Assembly (NCBI GenBank): GCA_964368875.1
Contig: CAYJDG010000003.1
Location: 1 to 64,000 of the forward strand
DNA from: CAYJDG01 sp964368875
GTDB taxonomy: Bacteria; Pseudomonadota; Alphaproteobacteria; Micavibrionales; Micavibrionaceae
Direction: 5' to 3'
Length of the DNA: 64,000 nt
The notes under the pieces were generated by a model that was not told the origin of the DNA, ran no database searches, and worked only from the letters and a program-made list of their open reading frames with translations. A program made the position numbers and the translations under genes. Every line of letters starts with the position of its first letter. Position 1 is the first letter of the stretch. This document shows positions 53,542 to 62,426 of the stretch, one piece after another.

Positions 53542-55445
53542 AACATCAATATCGTCCAGAGTTGAGGTCCGGCATTGGCGCGTCCAAGCAAATGATCATG
53601 CCAGAGCGCCTGCACGGCATCAGCATCGAGCACGCCATCCGTCTTAAGACGATCCGCATTGAGTAAATCCCCCGCCCAGTCTTTGAGCGCCCCGCGCAAC
53701 CACGCATTGATCGGCGGCGCAAAACCGCGTTTAGGCCGCTCGAACATCGCTTCAGGAACATATTTCTTGAGCACCTGCCGGAGCAGCCACTTGCCCTGCC
53801 CGCCCCGGATTTTCATGTTCACAGGCAGCGTCCAGACGTAATCGGCAATACGTTTATCAAGCAGCGGCGCACGCGCTTCCAGTGAGACCGCCATCGCCGC
53901 CCGGTCGACCTTAACCAGAATATCGTCCGGCAGGTACGACAGTGCATCCTTGTACATCAGCTGCTCTGACAGGCCGAACCCCGAAATTTCGCGCGTTGGA
54001 TCATCTAGCGGACCTTGCGGTGTGATCCCGGCCAGCACCAGCTCATCGCCGCCCGGGTTGGCCGAGAGCAGGAAATCATAAATGCCATGCGGGCTATTCT
54101 GGCGCAGCACGCCAGCCAGTTTCTGCATCGGCTGGCCCTGCTGCTCGCGGTAGCGGAACAGGCGCTCCCATTGATCTTGCGTGAGAGAGCCGATGGCATC
54201 AGCCAGCATGCGGCGGAGCGGAGCCGGTACAAAGCGGGTGCGGTTCCAGATTTTCGGCACCATTGTATGACGGTTATACCCGCCAAGCATTTCATCGCCG
54301 CCGTCACCCGAGAGCGCAACGGTCACATCGGCCCGGGCGAATTTGGCCACCAGATAAGTCGGGATTTGTGAAATATCCGCGAAGGGTTCGTCATACATCG
54401 CTGGCAGCAAAGGAATGACGTTCAGCGCATCCTGATCGGTCAGGATCATTTCATGGTGGTCTGTACCGAGATGCCGGGCAACCTCCGCCGCATACGGCGC
54501 TTCGTTGAATTTTGGGTTATCAAAGCCGATGGCATAGGTTTTCACCGGGCGGCCTGATTGCGCCTGCATCAGGGCAACGATGGTTGAGGAATCGATCCCA
54601 CCCGATAGAAACGCTCCGAGCGGCACATCAGAAATCATCCGCTCTTTGACGCAGAGACGAAGTAAGTCATCAAATTCCTGCGTCGCCTGCGCATCACTTA
54701 GATTTCGACGGTGCGTTCCGGCCTGCGTGACAACGCGCGTTAAATCCCAGTAACGCTCGAACCGCTTGCTTAAATCTTCGCCCGCAGTGAGGGATGCGAC
54801 TGGAATGGTCAGGCGCGAGCCGGGCGGCAGCGTCCAGACGCTTTCATAAATCGAATGGGGCGCCTGCACAAAGCCGTATTTCATATAGAGCCGCAACGCG
54901 GCGTTGTTCAGACGCCCGTCGAACTGCGGGTGCGCACGCAGCGCTTTCAATTCCGACCCCATGACAATCGTGTCGCCCGCCCAGCCGACATACAGAGGCT
55001 TCTTACCCAAGCGGTCGCGCATCAGGTGAATGGTTTTTTCCTTACGGTCCCAGATGATGAACGCATACATGCCGATGATCTTCTGGCAGGTCTGGTTCAG
55101 GCCCCACTGGTCGAGCGCGCTCAGGAAGACTTCGGTATCGGAGCGGCCTTTGAAACTATGGCCGAGCGCACGCAGCTCCGCTTCGACATCCTGATAATTA
55201 TAAATTTCGCCGTTATAGACACACCAATAGCGCCCTGAGTGCGACTCCATCGGCTGCGCCCCAAGCGGCGAGAGATCGAGGATGGCGAGACGGCGATGAC
55301 CAAGTACGATCCCCGGATGTTCCGCGTCCTGCCAGATGCCAGATCCGTCAGGCCCGCGATGGGCAATCGCATCGGTCATGCGGGTGACGATGGCGGGCAG
55401 ATCGGCGCGTGGTGTCAGGGCGTAGAGTCCGGCGATGCCGCACAT
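53496..55445 (-). CDS. asnB: Asparagine synthase (glutamine-hydrolysing)
   Basis: This 649-residue enzyme amidates aspartate, or a sugar or surface-polymer substrate in some paralogues. It starts with the nucleophile cysteine (MCGIAGLYAL; Cys2) and glutaminase residues (RGPDGSG, YNGEIYN), then the ATP pyrophosphatase loop (LGAFLSGGIDSSTIVAL) and the synthetase domain (VALSGDGGDEMLGGYNRH). The length fits the proteobacterial exopolysaccharide-associated AsnB group, but no polysaccharide genes are adjacent. The C-terminus overlaps the convergent orphan gene by 46 bp. Confidence 0.93.
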   Translation of the reverse strand: MCGIAGLYALTPRADLPAIVTRMTDAIAHRGPDGSGIWQDAEHPGIVLGHRRLAILDLSPLGAQPMESHSGRYWCVYNGEIYNYQDVEAELRALGHSFKGRSDTEVFLSALDQWGLNQTCQKIIGMYAFIIWDRKEKTIHLMRDRLGKKPLYVGWAGDTIVMGSELKALRAHPQFDGRLNNAALRLYMKYGFVQAPHSIYESVWTLPPGSRLTIPVASLTAGEDLSKRFERYWDLTRVVTQAGTHRRNLSDAQATQEFDDLLRLCVKERMISDVPLGAFLSGGIDSSTIVALMQAQSGRPVKTYAIGFDNPKFNEAPYAAEVARHLGTDHHEMILTDQDALNVIPLLPAMYDEPFADISQIPTYLVAKFARADVTVALSGDGGDEMLGGYNRHTMVPKIWNRTRFVPAPLRRMLADAIGSLTQDQWERLFRYREQQGQPMQKLAGVLRQNSPHGIYDFLLSANPGGDELVLAGITPQGPLDDPTREISGFGLSEQLMYKDALSYLPDDILVKVDRAAMAVSLEARAPLLDKRIADYVWTLPVNMKIRGGQGKWLLRQVLKKYVPEAMFERPKRGFAPPINAWLRGALKDWAGDLLNADRLKTDGVLDADAVQALWHDHLLGRANAGPQLWTILMFQAWLSSRNGSSSQS

Positions 55446-55652
55446 GGGATTTTCTCAGGGGTTTTTGGGACATAAAGCCCGGAAAGAATGGCCCAGCCCT
55501 CCGCTGCGCACAACCCCTCCATGCAAGAATAACAAGCGGCGCGCATGGACATTGGTTAGGCCCGATTTATATTGACGTATATAGGCGGCTTGATTAGCTT
55601 GACGCCAGATTTGCTCAGGGAAAAACAGCGCCTCCGGTCGCAGCCGGGTAAA

Positions 55653-55683
55653 GGATTACATAATCCCTGAACTGAAGGGATTA
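55653..55683 (+). promoter_or_regulatory. Overlapping inverted repeats at the nadA ribosome site
   Basis: GGATTA-CA-TAATCC (55653-55666) is a perfect palindrome, and its right half also pairs as TAATCCC with GGGATTA at 55677-55683 across nine bases. The second pairing covers the nadA ribosome site (AAGGGA). The two pairings exclude each other, so the site could be a repressor operator or an RNA switch. The known alphaproteobacterial NAD regulators (NadQ, NrtR) are candidates only. Confidence 0.45.
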
Positions 55684-55686
55684 TGC

Positions 55687-56694
55687 ATGCAAACCACCGC
55701 CCTCGCCTACACGCCGGAAGTCGAACGCGCCACCGCCGCGATCCGCGCCCGGGTTGCCCCGGTGATCGAGGAAGCCCGCTGGCAGCGTGCCGCCCCCTAC
55801 ATTGACGCTATCAACCGCCTCAAAAAAGAAAAGAACGCGATCATCCTTGCCCACAATTACCAGACGCCGGATATCTATTTCGGTGTGGCGGATGTGACTG
55901 GCGACTCTCTCAAGCTCGCCCAGGAAGCAGCCAAGAGCACGGCAGACATCATCGTGCAGGCCGGGGTCTACTTTATGGCTGAGACTTCGAAAATTCTCTG
56001 CCCTGACAAAACCATTCTCATCCCTGATGCGCTGGCCGGGTGCTCGCTCGCGGAATCGATTACGGCAGCTGATGTCGCTCTGCTGCGCGAGAAATATCCG
56101 GGCGTGCCGGTTGTCTCCTATGTGAACACCTCCGCCGAAGTTAAAGCCGTATCCGACATGTGCGTGACTTCGGGCAACGCGGTCAAAATCGTCAAGGCGA
56201 TGAATGTGCCGCGTATTATCTTCCTGCCCGATGAATACCTCGCCAAATACGTCGCGGCGAAATGCCCTGAAACCGAAATCCTGATGTGGAAAGGCCATTG
56301 CGAAGTGCATGAGCGCTTCTCTGCCAGCTACATTCAGGAACTCCGCGCCGAGCATCCGGGCGTGGTCATTCTCGCCCACCCGGAATGCGACGAAGATGTT
56401 CTGGCCGCCAGCGACTATGTCGGCTCGACCGCGCAGATGCAGGATTACGTCACGGATAAGAAGCCTAAGCGCGTCATCCTGATCACGGAATGCTCGATGA
56501 GCGATAATCTGTACGTGGAAAACCCGGAACTGGAATTCATCCGTCCGTGCCAGCTTTGCCCGCATATGCAGCGCATCACCCTGCCGAAAATCCTCCATTC
56601 CCTGCAAACTATGACGACGCAGGTTGAAGTCGATCCGGCGATTGCGAGCGCGGCACGACGCTCGATCCAGAATATGCTGGATCTCAGCAAATGA
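55687..56694 (+). CDS. nadA: Quinolinate synthase
   Basis: NadA condenses iminoaspartate with dihydroxyacetone phosphate to quinolinate, using a [4Fe-4S] cluster. The 335-residue protein contains AIILAHNYQTPDIYFGVADVTGDSL in two conserved blocks, MWKGHCEVHERF, HPECDEDVL and LITECSMSDN, which hold cluster and active-site residues. The ATG is preceded by AAGGGA inside an inverted repeat. It is the first gene of nadA-nadC-nadX; the nadC start overlaps the stop (ATGA). Confidence 0.96.
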   Translation: MQTTALAYTPEVERATAAIRARVAPVIEEARWQRAAPYIDAINRLKKEKNAIILAHNYQTPDIYFGVADVTGDSLKLAQEAAKSTADIIVQAGVYFMAETSKILCPDKTILIPDALAGCSLAESITAADVALLREKYPGVPVVSYVNTSAEVKAVSDMCVTSGNAVKIVKAMNVPRIIFLPDEYLAKYVAAKCPETEILMWKGHCEVHERFSASYIQELRAEHPGVVILAHPECDEDVLAASDYVGSTAQMQDYVTDKKPKRVILITECSMSDNLYVENPELEFIRPCQLCPHMQRITLPKILHSLQTMTTQVEVDPAIASAARRSIQNMLDLSK

Positions 56695-57536
56695 GTTCGT
56701 TTCCGCCCACCCCGGTCTGGCAAGACATCGTTACGCTCGCCCTTCGCGAAGATCTCGGAAGGCGTGGGGATATCACCTCCCGTGCTCTGTTCACCGCGGC
56801 CGATCAGTGCCGGGCTGGTTACGTCGCCCGCAAGAGCGGCGTCGTTTGCGGCCTTGAAATCGTTCGCCATATCCTGCTTGCCTGCGATCCGAGCCTCCAG
56901 TTTTCAGCTGCACTGAAAGATGGCGACCGCGTTTATGCGGACCAGACAATCGCCACCGTCAGCGGCCCGACGATTGCTATTCTCGAAGCAGAGCGCACGA
57001 CGCTCAATTTTCTCTCCCACCTCTCTGGTATTGCCACGCTGACGCGCTCCTATGTCGATCTTTTGCAGGATACCGGCACCATGGTGTGCTGTACGCGCAA
57101 GACCACGCCTGGTCTGCGGGCGCTTGAAAAATATGCCGTTTCCTGCGGCGGCGGGGCCAATCACCGCTATGGGCTTGATGACGGTGTGATGATCAAAGAC
57201 AACCATATTGCGGTCGCAGGCGATCTCGGTAAAGCGATCACGCGCGCACGTACAGCCGTCGGCCACATGATAAAAATCGAAGTCGAAGTTGAAACCATCG
57301 CGCAGCTCGAAGCCGCGATTGCCTATAAGGCCGATGTCATCATGCTGGATAACTGGCCGCTGGATGAACTGTCTGAAGCCGTCAAGATGATCGGGGGCCG
57401 CGCCATCGTCGAGGCCTCAGGGGGAATAACCTTCGATACCATTGCGGCCGTCGCCGCATCTGGTGTCGATGTTATTTCCGTTGGCGCCCTGACGCACAGC
57501 GCGCCGATCCTTGATATCGGCCTCGACATCGTCTGA
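56691..57536 (+). CDS. nadC: Quinolinate phosphoribosyltransferase
   Basis: NadC converts quinolinate and PRPP to nicotinate mononucleotide. The 281-residue protein has LREDLGRRGDITSRALF at the N-terminus, the ERTTLNFLSHLSGIAT helix, the TRKTTPGLRALEKYAVSCGG active-site stretch in two conserved blocks, and IEVEVETIAQLEAA, with all expected Arg/Lys/His residues. It overlaps nadA by four bases and precedes nadX by 11 bp, so all three are one operon. Confidence 0.96.
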   Translation: MSSFPPTPVWQDIVTLALREDLGRRGDITSRALFTAADQCRAGYVARKSGVVCGLEIVRHILLACDPSLQFSAALKDGDRVYADQTIATVSGPTIAILEAERTTLNFLSHLSGIATLTRSYVDLLQDTGTMVCCTRKTTPGLRALEKYAVSCGGGANHRYGLDDGVMIKDNHIAVAGDLGKAITRARTAVGHMIKIEVEVETIAQLEAAIAYKADVIMLDNWPLDELSEAVKMIGGRAIVEASGGITFDTIAAVAASGVDVISVGALTHSAPILDIGLDIV

Positions 57537-57547
57537 AGGAGTATCCC

Positions 57548-58342
57548 ATGATCAAGATAGCCGTTGCCGGAGCCGGAGCCATCGGCGCAACCGTTTGCCG
57601 CGCCCTGATTGATGGAATTCCAGGATTTGAACTGGTTGGCGCCTCCACGCTGGATGTCGAGCTCTCAAAAAAACTGATCAACCGTCCGGTTGACGTGCCG
57701 TTTATGCCGTTGACCGATTTGGTCGCGAAAGCCGACTGGATCGTCGAAGCCCTGCCAGCCGCTGCCGTGCCAGAGCTTGCAAGATTGACCACCGCGCAGG
57801 GCAAAACACTGGTTGCGATCTCAGCCGCCGCCCTTTTGCTTTACCCGGAAATTCTTAAGCTTAAAGGCGGGCGCATCCTTGTGCCGTCCGGGGCCATTGC
57901 CGGGATTGATGGCATCACTGCCCTTGCTGAACAGGGCATCCGTTCTGCCCGCATCACCACGACCAAGCCACCCAAGGCTTACAGTGGCGCACCTCACGTC
58001 GTGAAAAACAATATCGATGTCACGGCGATTGGCAAACCAACCACAATTTTCACGGGTCATGCGCTGGAAGCCGCTGCGGCTTTCCCTGCCAATGTGAATG
58101 TCGCCGCCACGCTCACGCTGGCGAGTCGCCTTGCTCCTCAGGAGGTGCAGGTTGAAGTCCGCGCCGACCCGGCAATGACATCTAACCGCCATGAAATCGT
58201 TGTCGAAGGCGATTTCAGTACACTCAAATATACGATTGAAAATAAGCCCGACCCAGCCAACCCGAAAAGCAGCGCCCTCACCGCGCAGAGCATCATCGCT
58301 TTGCTGCGCAAACAAACCGCCGCGTTTACGATTGGGTCTTAA
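57548..58342 (+). CDS. nadX: L-aspartate dehydrogenase
   Basis: NadX oxidises L-aspartate to iminoaspartate with NAD(P)+, replacing the oxygen- and FAD-dependent NadB. The 264-residue protein has the Rossmann loop (VAVAGAGAIGATV-like start: IKIAVAGAGAIGATVC), IVPSGAIAG-type LVPSGAIAGIDG, and FPANVNVAATLTLAS and SNRHEIVVEGDF, the hallmarks of the family. As in some archaea and Thermotoga it lies in an operon with nadA and nadC; nadB is not in the window. The TTAA stop region overlaps the convergent mltG stop by four bases. Confidence 0.93.
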   Translation: MIKIAVAGAGAIGATVCRALIDGIPGFELVGASTLDVELSKKLINRPVDVPFMPLTDLVAKADWIVEALPAAAVPELARLTTAQGKTLVAISAAALLLYPEILKLKGGRILVPSGAIAGIDGITALAEQGIRSARITTTKPPKAYSGAPHVVKNNIDVTAIGKPTTIFTGHALEAAAAFPANVNVAATLTLASRLAPQEVQVEVRADPAMTSNRHEIVVEGDFSTLKYTIENKPDPANPKSSALTAQSIIALLRKQTAAFTIGS

Positions 58343-59373
58343 GGAGTAACTGGAGGGGGCGTAGTCACAGGTTTCGGTGCCGCATTCTGCGCACGGATCT
58401 TGCGCCAGTCGACGACGTTCTGTTCATGCTCGTTCGCGGTTTTGGCGAAGACATGACCGCCTTTACCGTCTGCGACAAAATAAATAAACTCATGCTGCTC
58501 AGGATTAAGCACCGCGACCAGAGAAGCTTTGCCCGGATTGGCAATCGGCCCCGGCGGCAGACCCGCATACATATAAGTATTATAAGGTGAATCGGTATTT
58601 TCGAGATCCTTGCGCAACAGGCGGCGACCCAGCGGGCCCTTGCCATCATCCTCTGGCATACCTTTGGTCAACGCATAGATGACGGTCGGATCGGTCTGGA
58701 GCTTCATCCCGGTCTTGAGACGGTTGATAAACACGCCCGCGACACGACGACGTTCAACCTCGACGCCGGTTTCCTTCTCAACGATTGAGGCAAGCGTCAC
58801 CGCTTCTTCCGGCGTGGTGATCGGCAAATCTTTTGCTCGAAGCGCCCATAACGAGGCAAGCGTGTCGGCCATATCCTTTTGCATCCGCGCAACCAGGTCC
58901 TGGCGGGTATCACCGGATACGAACTGGTAGGTTTCCGGCAACAGGGTCCCTTCAGCGGGAATGTCGGTGATCGGCGCACCGCTCAATTTTTCGGTCTGGT
59001 TAATCAGCTGGATGACCTGATAACTGGTCAGGCCTTCGCGCACGGTGACGGAGCGGTTGACGATTTCGCCCTTGGCGAGCTTGCGCAAAACTTCGCGCAT
59101 CTTCACATGCGCCCCGAATTCATACTCCCCGGCTTTGAGTTTGGTCTGTTTACCCGAGATCACAGTTGCCGCGATAAAGACCCATTTATCAGTGACAATC
59201 TGATCATACGACAATTGCTCGGCAATTCCGGTCAGGCCTGCGCCCGGAGCAATAATAACGATTTTGTTTTCGGTGATGGGCGACGGGGAGAGATAGCGCT
59301 GCGTGCCGATCACCGCGACAACCGCAGCGCCGACCAGCAGCAATGTCAGCATCCAGCCGAGGAATTTCAGCAT
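58339..59373 (-). CDS. mltG: Endolytic murein transglycosylase MltG
   Basis: MltG cuts nascent peptidoglycan strands and so ends glycan polymerisation. The 344-residue protein has one N-terminal membrane helix (LGWMLTLLLVGAAVVAVIG), a LysM-like module, and the YceG catalytic domain with Glu199 in ASIVEKETG, GVFINRLKTGMKLQTDPTV and the YNTYMYAGLPPGPIANPG block. A Pro/Thr-rich tail follows. It is the last gene of acpP-fabF-mltG, 18 bp after fabF, a common alphaproteobacterial order. Confidence 0.95.
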   Translation of the reverse strand: MLKFLGWMLTLLLVGAAVVAVIGTQRYLSPSPITENKIVIIAPGAGLTGIAEQLSYDQIVTDKWVFIAATVISGKQTKLKAGEYEFGAHVKMREVLRKLAKGEIVNRSVTVREGLTSYQVIQLINQTEKLSGAPITDIPAEGTLLPETYQFVSGDTRQDLVARMQKDMADTLASLWALRAKDLPITTPEEAVTLASIVEKETGVEVERRRVAGVFINRLKTGMKLQTDPTVIYALTKGMPEDDGKGPLGRRLLRKDLENTDSPYNTYMYAGLPPGPIANPGKASLVAVLNPEQHEFIYFVADGKGGHVFAKTANEHEQNVVDWRKIRAQNAAPKPVTTPPPVTP

Positions 59374-59391
59374 CAGAAAGCCTATTTAGGT

Positions 59392-60657
59392 TTAGACGGC
59401 CCGCATGATCACGGACGCATTGGTTCCGCCAAATCCGAAAGAGTTGGACAGCACCGTGCGAACTTTTTTCTCTTTGGCGACTTTTGGCACGAGATCGATC
59501 CCGGCACACGCCTCAGAAACTTTATCAAGATTGAGCGTCGGCGGGCAGACCCCGGTCTGAATCGCTTTGACCGAATAGATCGCCTCAACCGCCCCGGCGG
59601 CACCCAACAGATGGCCGATTGCCGATTTGGTCGAGGACATCATGACGGTGCCGATGGCATTGCCAAACAAGCGTTTAACCGCCGTGCATTCGATGCCGTC
59701 GCCGACTGGCGTTGAGGTGCCGTGGGCATTGATATAATCGATTTCGTCCGGATTAACGCCAGCGCGCTTCATCGCGGCCTGCATCGCGCGGAACCCGCCA
59801 TCACCGCTCTCGGCTGGCGAGGTGATGTGATAGGCATCGCCTGACAACCCATAACCAATCACTTCAGCGTAAATTTTCGCGCCGCGTTTCTTGGCATGCT
59901 CATATTCTTCGAGCACGACGATTCCGGCACCCTCAGCAATGACGAACCCATCGCGGCCTTCATCGAACGGACGGGATGCGGCAGTCGGGTTATCATTATA
60001 CGCTGTCGAGAGCGCGCGACAGGCAGCGAACGAGGCCACACCAATCCGGTTGGCGGCAGCTTCAGCGCCACCCGCAACCATGACATCAGCATCACCGAAC
60101 GCGATCAGGCGCGAGGCATCGCCAATCGCATGCGTGCCGGTTGCGCAAGCCGTGACCACGGAATGGTTCGGCCCTTTGAGGCCGTATTTGATCGAGACAT
60201 GGCCCGAAGCCAGATTGATTAGCATAGCCGTGATCGAAAACGGCGAGACGCGGCGCGGGCCTTTTTCAATGAGGGTTTCAGCGGTTTCATAGATGCTTTG
60301 CAGACCGCCAATACCCGAGCCGATCATCACGCCAGTGCGCTCCTGATCTTCGGTCGTGGTTGGCAACCAGCCGCTGTCGGCCAGCGCTTCATCAGCTGCG
60401 GCAACGCCGTAGAGAATGAAGGGGTCGACTTTTTTATGTTCTTTAGGGGGCAACGCCGTATCGGGGTTGAACCCGTCCGCGACACCTTCGCTCAGGAAGG
60501 GAACCAGTCCCGCAACCTGTGACGAAATATCGGATACGTCAAAGCGTTTGATTTTAGAAATGCCACTCGCACCCCGGGTCAACTCAGCCCAGTTTTTCTC
60601 GACACCTACGCCAAGAGGAGTAACCATGCCCATTCCGGTGATAACAACGCGTCTCAT
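59392..60657 (-). CDS. fabF: Beta-ketoacyl-ACP synthase II
   Basis: FabF elongates acyl-ACP by condensation with malonyl-ACP. The 421-residue protein has the catalytic triad of KAS II: Cys171 (VVTACATGTH), His in NAHGTSTPVGD and His in IGHLLGAAGAVE, plus the final NSFGFGGTNASVIM loop. Length is normal. It follows acpP after 67 bp with a hairpin terminator or attenuator in between. Confidence 0.96.
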   Translation of the reverse strand: MRRVVITGMGMVTPLGVGVEKNWAELTRGASGISKIKRFDVSDISSQVAGLVPFLSEGVADGFNPDTALPPKEHKKVDPFILYGVAAADEALADSGWLPTTTEDQERTGVMIGSGIGGLQSIYETAETLIEKGPRRVSPFSITAMLINLASGHVSIKYGLKGPNHSVVTACATGTHAIGDASRLIAFGDADVMVAGGAEAAANRIGVASFAACRALSTAYNDNPTAASRPFDEGRDGFVIAEGAGIVVLEEYEHAKKRGAKIYAEVIGYGLSGDAYHITSPAESGDGGFRAMQAAMKRAGVNPDEIDYINAHGTSTPVGDGIECTAVKRLFGNAIGTVMMSSTKSAIGHLLGAAGAVEAIYSVKAIQTGVCPPTLNLDKVSEACAGIDLVPKVAKEKKVRTVLSNSFGFGGTNASVIMRAV

Positions 60658-60679
60658 CGATCATAAGTCCCTGTAACGA

Positions 60680-60703
60680 AAAAGGGCTGCGGTATGCAGC
60701 CCC
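60680..60703 (-). terminator. Hairpin with T-run between acpP and fabF
   Basis: GGGCTGC and GCAGCCC (60684-60702) enclose GGTAT; on the minus strand T5 follows. It probably reduces read-through from the highly expressed acpP into fabF, as a partial terminator or attenuator. Confidence 0.7.
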
Positions 60704-60724
60704 TTATCGAATTATCTTACAAAA

Positions 60725-60964
60725 TTACGCAGCAGCGTTCTGCTGGATAAAGTTGATGGCGTCGCCGACAGTCTGGATTTTTTCGGCAGCGTCATCAGGA
60801 ATCTCGACACTGAATTCTTCTTCGAATGCCATGACCAGCTCGACGGTATCGAGCGAGTCAGCACCAAGATCATCAATGAAACTTGCGCCTTCGGTGACTT
60901 TGTCAGCCTCAACACTGAGGTGCTCGACAACAATCTTTTTAACGCGTTCAGCTACATCGCTCAT
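60725..60964 (-). CDS. acpP: Acyl carrier protein
   Basis: The 79-residue acidic four-helix carrier has the phosphopantetheine serine Ser37 in LGADSLDTVELV, and the usual MSDVAERVKKIVVEHL start and IQTVGDAINFI helix. It holds growing acyl chains for the Fab enzymes. GGGAA lies upstream of the ATG. A promoter candidate lies 49 to 77 bp upstream. Downstream fabF is separated by a hairpin. Confidence 0.97.
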   Translation of the reverse strand: MSDVAERVKKIVVEHLSVEADKVTEGASFIDDLGADSLDTVELVMAFEEEFSVEIPDDAAEKIQTVGDAINFIQQNAAA

Positions 60965-61012
60965 ATTATAGTTCCCATAGTTGGTTTGACTTGAATTTTT
61001 CAGAACGGACAG

Positions 61013-61041
61013 AACTTAGCTTTCCGCATACAGGTTGGCAA
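61013..61041 (-). promoter_or_regulatory. Candidate sigma-70-type promoter of acpP
   Basis: On the minus strand TTGCCA (61041-61036), 17 bases, TAAGTT (61018-61013). Position and spacing fit; the -10 box is weak. Confidence 0.35.
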
Positions 61042-61059
61042 GTATAAAGAAAAAACGCC

Positions 61060-61752
61060 TCACAGGGCCATTTTTTGCCCGGTTAACCCCTTTATGTAAT
61101 GGAGAATTTCATCCCAGGAGGATGTTATGGTGTCCGCGCCCGCAGCCAGCAGTTTGCGTGCGGTATCCGCGCGGTCATGGGCCGAGCCGGTAAAGCCGAT
61201 CACATGCATTCCTGCTGCAACGCCCGCAAGCACACCGGTCGGGCTGTCTTCGATCACGAGGCAGGTGGAGGGGACAGATTTCATTTTCTCGGCAGCGAAG
61301 AGGAAGAGATCGGGAGCAGGCTTGCCATCCTTAACCTGAATCCGCGTGAAGACTCGGGCTTCGTCAAACAGCGCGTCGAAGCCGGTCATGCGCAAAGAGT
61401 CAAAAACCAGACTGCGTTCCCCGTTCGAGGCCACGCAGGTTTTAAACGAGCGCGCCAGCTCTTCGACTGCAGGCAAGGCCCCATCGATGGCAGTCAGCGC
61501 ACCGGCCTTGTTCGCCCGCGCCTGTTCAACAAAATCCGTCACAAAACTTTGAGAAAGCGTTATGCCCTGCTCGGCCAGAACGATCTTGCTGATATTCGCC
61601 ATCGTCATGCCGCCGAAACGGACGATGACATCATCAAGGCTGTAGGCCGTAACACCATGCTTGAACAGCGTATCGGTGCAGGCTTTGATATTGAGCATTT
61701 CGCTGTCAACCAGGGTGCCGTCGCAGTCGAATATAATAAGGTCGTGCGCCAT
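61060..61752 (-). CDS. HAD-superfamily hydrolase (phosphatase), copy 1
   Basis: The 230-residue protein shows the HAD motifs in order: FDCDGTLVDSE (Asp9 nucleophile, Asp11 acid), TCVASNGERS (motif II), KDGKPAPDLF (motif III lysine) and VIEDSPTGVLAG (motif IV). The cap is of the helical type found in phosphoglycolate phosphatases and beta-phosphoglucomutases; the substrate is not determined. It is a paralogue of the adjacent gene, overlapping its stop by one base (TGATG). It sits between fabG and acpP, where no such gene is usual. Confidence 0.88.
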   Translation of the reverse strand: MAHDLIIFDCDGTLVDSEMLNIKACTDTLFKHGVTAYSLDDVIVRFGGMTMANISKIVLAEQGITLSQSFVTDFVEQARANKAGALTAIDGALPAVEELARSFKTCVASNGERSLVFDSLRMTGFDALFDEARVFTRIQVKDGKPAPDLFLFAAEKMKSVPSTCLVIEDSPTGVLAGVAAGMHVIGFTGSAHDRADTARKLLAAGADTITSSWDEILHYIKGLTGQKMAL

Positions 61753-62426
61753 CAGGTAGAGCTTTCTATAAAGGCCGTAATCTCGCTCCAGCTCGCGAAG
61801 GCTGCCGTTGCACCCGCATTGAGCAGAGAACTTATCTTTTCAGCTGGATGCGGCGCGGTTCCCGCAAAGCCGATTACGCGCATTCCCGCCGTTACCCCAG
61901 CCCGCACGCCGCCCGTGCTGTCTTCAATCACAATACACTTTTCAGGCTTAATACCCATAGTTTCAGCTGCATGCAGGAATATATCCGGAGCAGGTTTCGG
62001 CATCCCGACATGCTGGGCTGAAAACAAATGTTCATGGAGAAATTTTTTGCTCAATCCGCCGCGCCCCAGCAGAAATTCAATACCCGCAACCGGAGCGTTC
62101 GAGGCCACACAGGTTTTATATTTTTTCTGCAAGAGGTCGATGGCATCCGCTGCCCCCTCGACGGCCATCGTGTATTTCATCAGATAGGGTTGCTCAAGCA
62201 GCCAGTAATACCGCTCAACCTCTGGCGGTAAAGCCAACCCATGGTCTTCGCCATAAGCCTCGATAATATCGCGAAGCAGCAGACCGGAGTATTTATCTTG
62301 ATAAGTGCGTCCGTCCGGAACCGGATAGCCGAATTTTTCCAGGGCGTCGCAGAAGCCGCGGAAATACGCCTCATCACTGCGGCTGAGCGTGCCGTCGCAG
62401 TCGAAGATGATGAGGTCGGCGGTCAC
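61752..62426 (-). CDS. HAD-superfamily hydrolase (phosphatase), copy 2, GTG start
   Basis: This 224-residue paralogue has FDCDGTLSRSDEAYF (Asp9, Asp11), TCVASNAPVAG, GMPKPAPDIF and VIEDSTGGVRAG, with the same helical-cap type. Its start is GTG, fused with the fabG stop as TAGTG, and its stop fuses with the start of copy 1, so fabG and both HAD genes should be translated as a chain. Low overall identity to copy 1 suggests an old duplication with different substrates. Confidence 0.88.
   Translation of the reverse strand: MTADLIIFDCDGTLSRSDEAYFRGFCDALEKFGYPVPDGRTYQDKYSGLLLRDIIEAYGEDHGLALPPEVERYYWLLEQPYLMKYTMAVEGAADAIDLLQKKYKTCVASNAPVAGIEFLLGRGGLSKKFLHEHLFSAQHVGMPKPAPDIFLHAAETMGIKPEKCIVIEDSTGGVRAGVTAGMRVIGFAGTAPHPAEKISSLLNAGATAAFASWSEITAFIESST

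Noticed and set aside
55681..62187. Long antisense frames over nadA (308 codons), mltG/fabF (278) and the HAD genes (362)
   Set aside because: The sense strand carries unmistakable conserved enzymes; the antisense products lack any recognisable motif.
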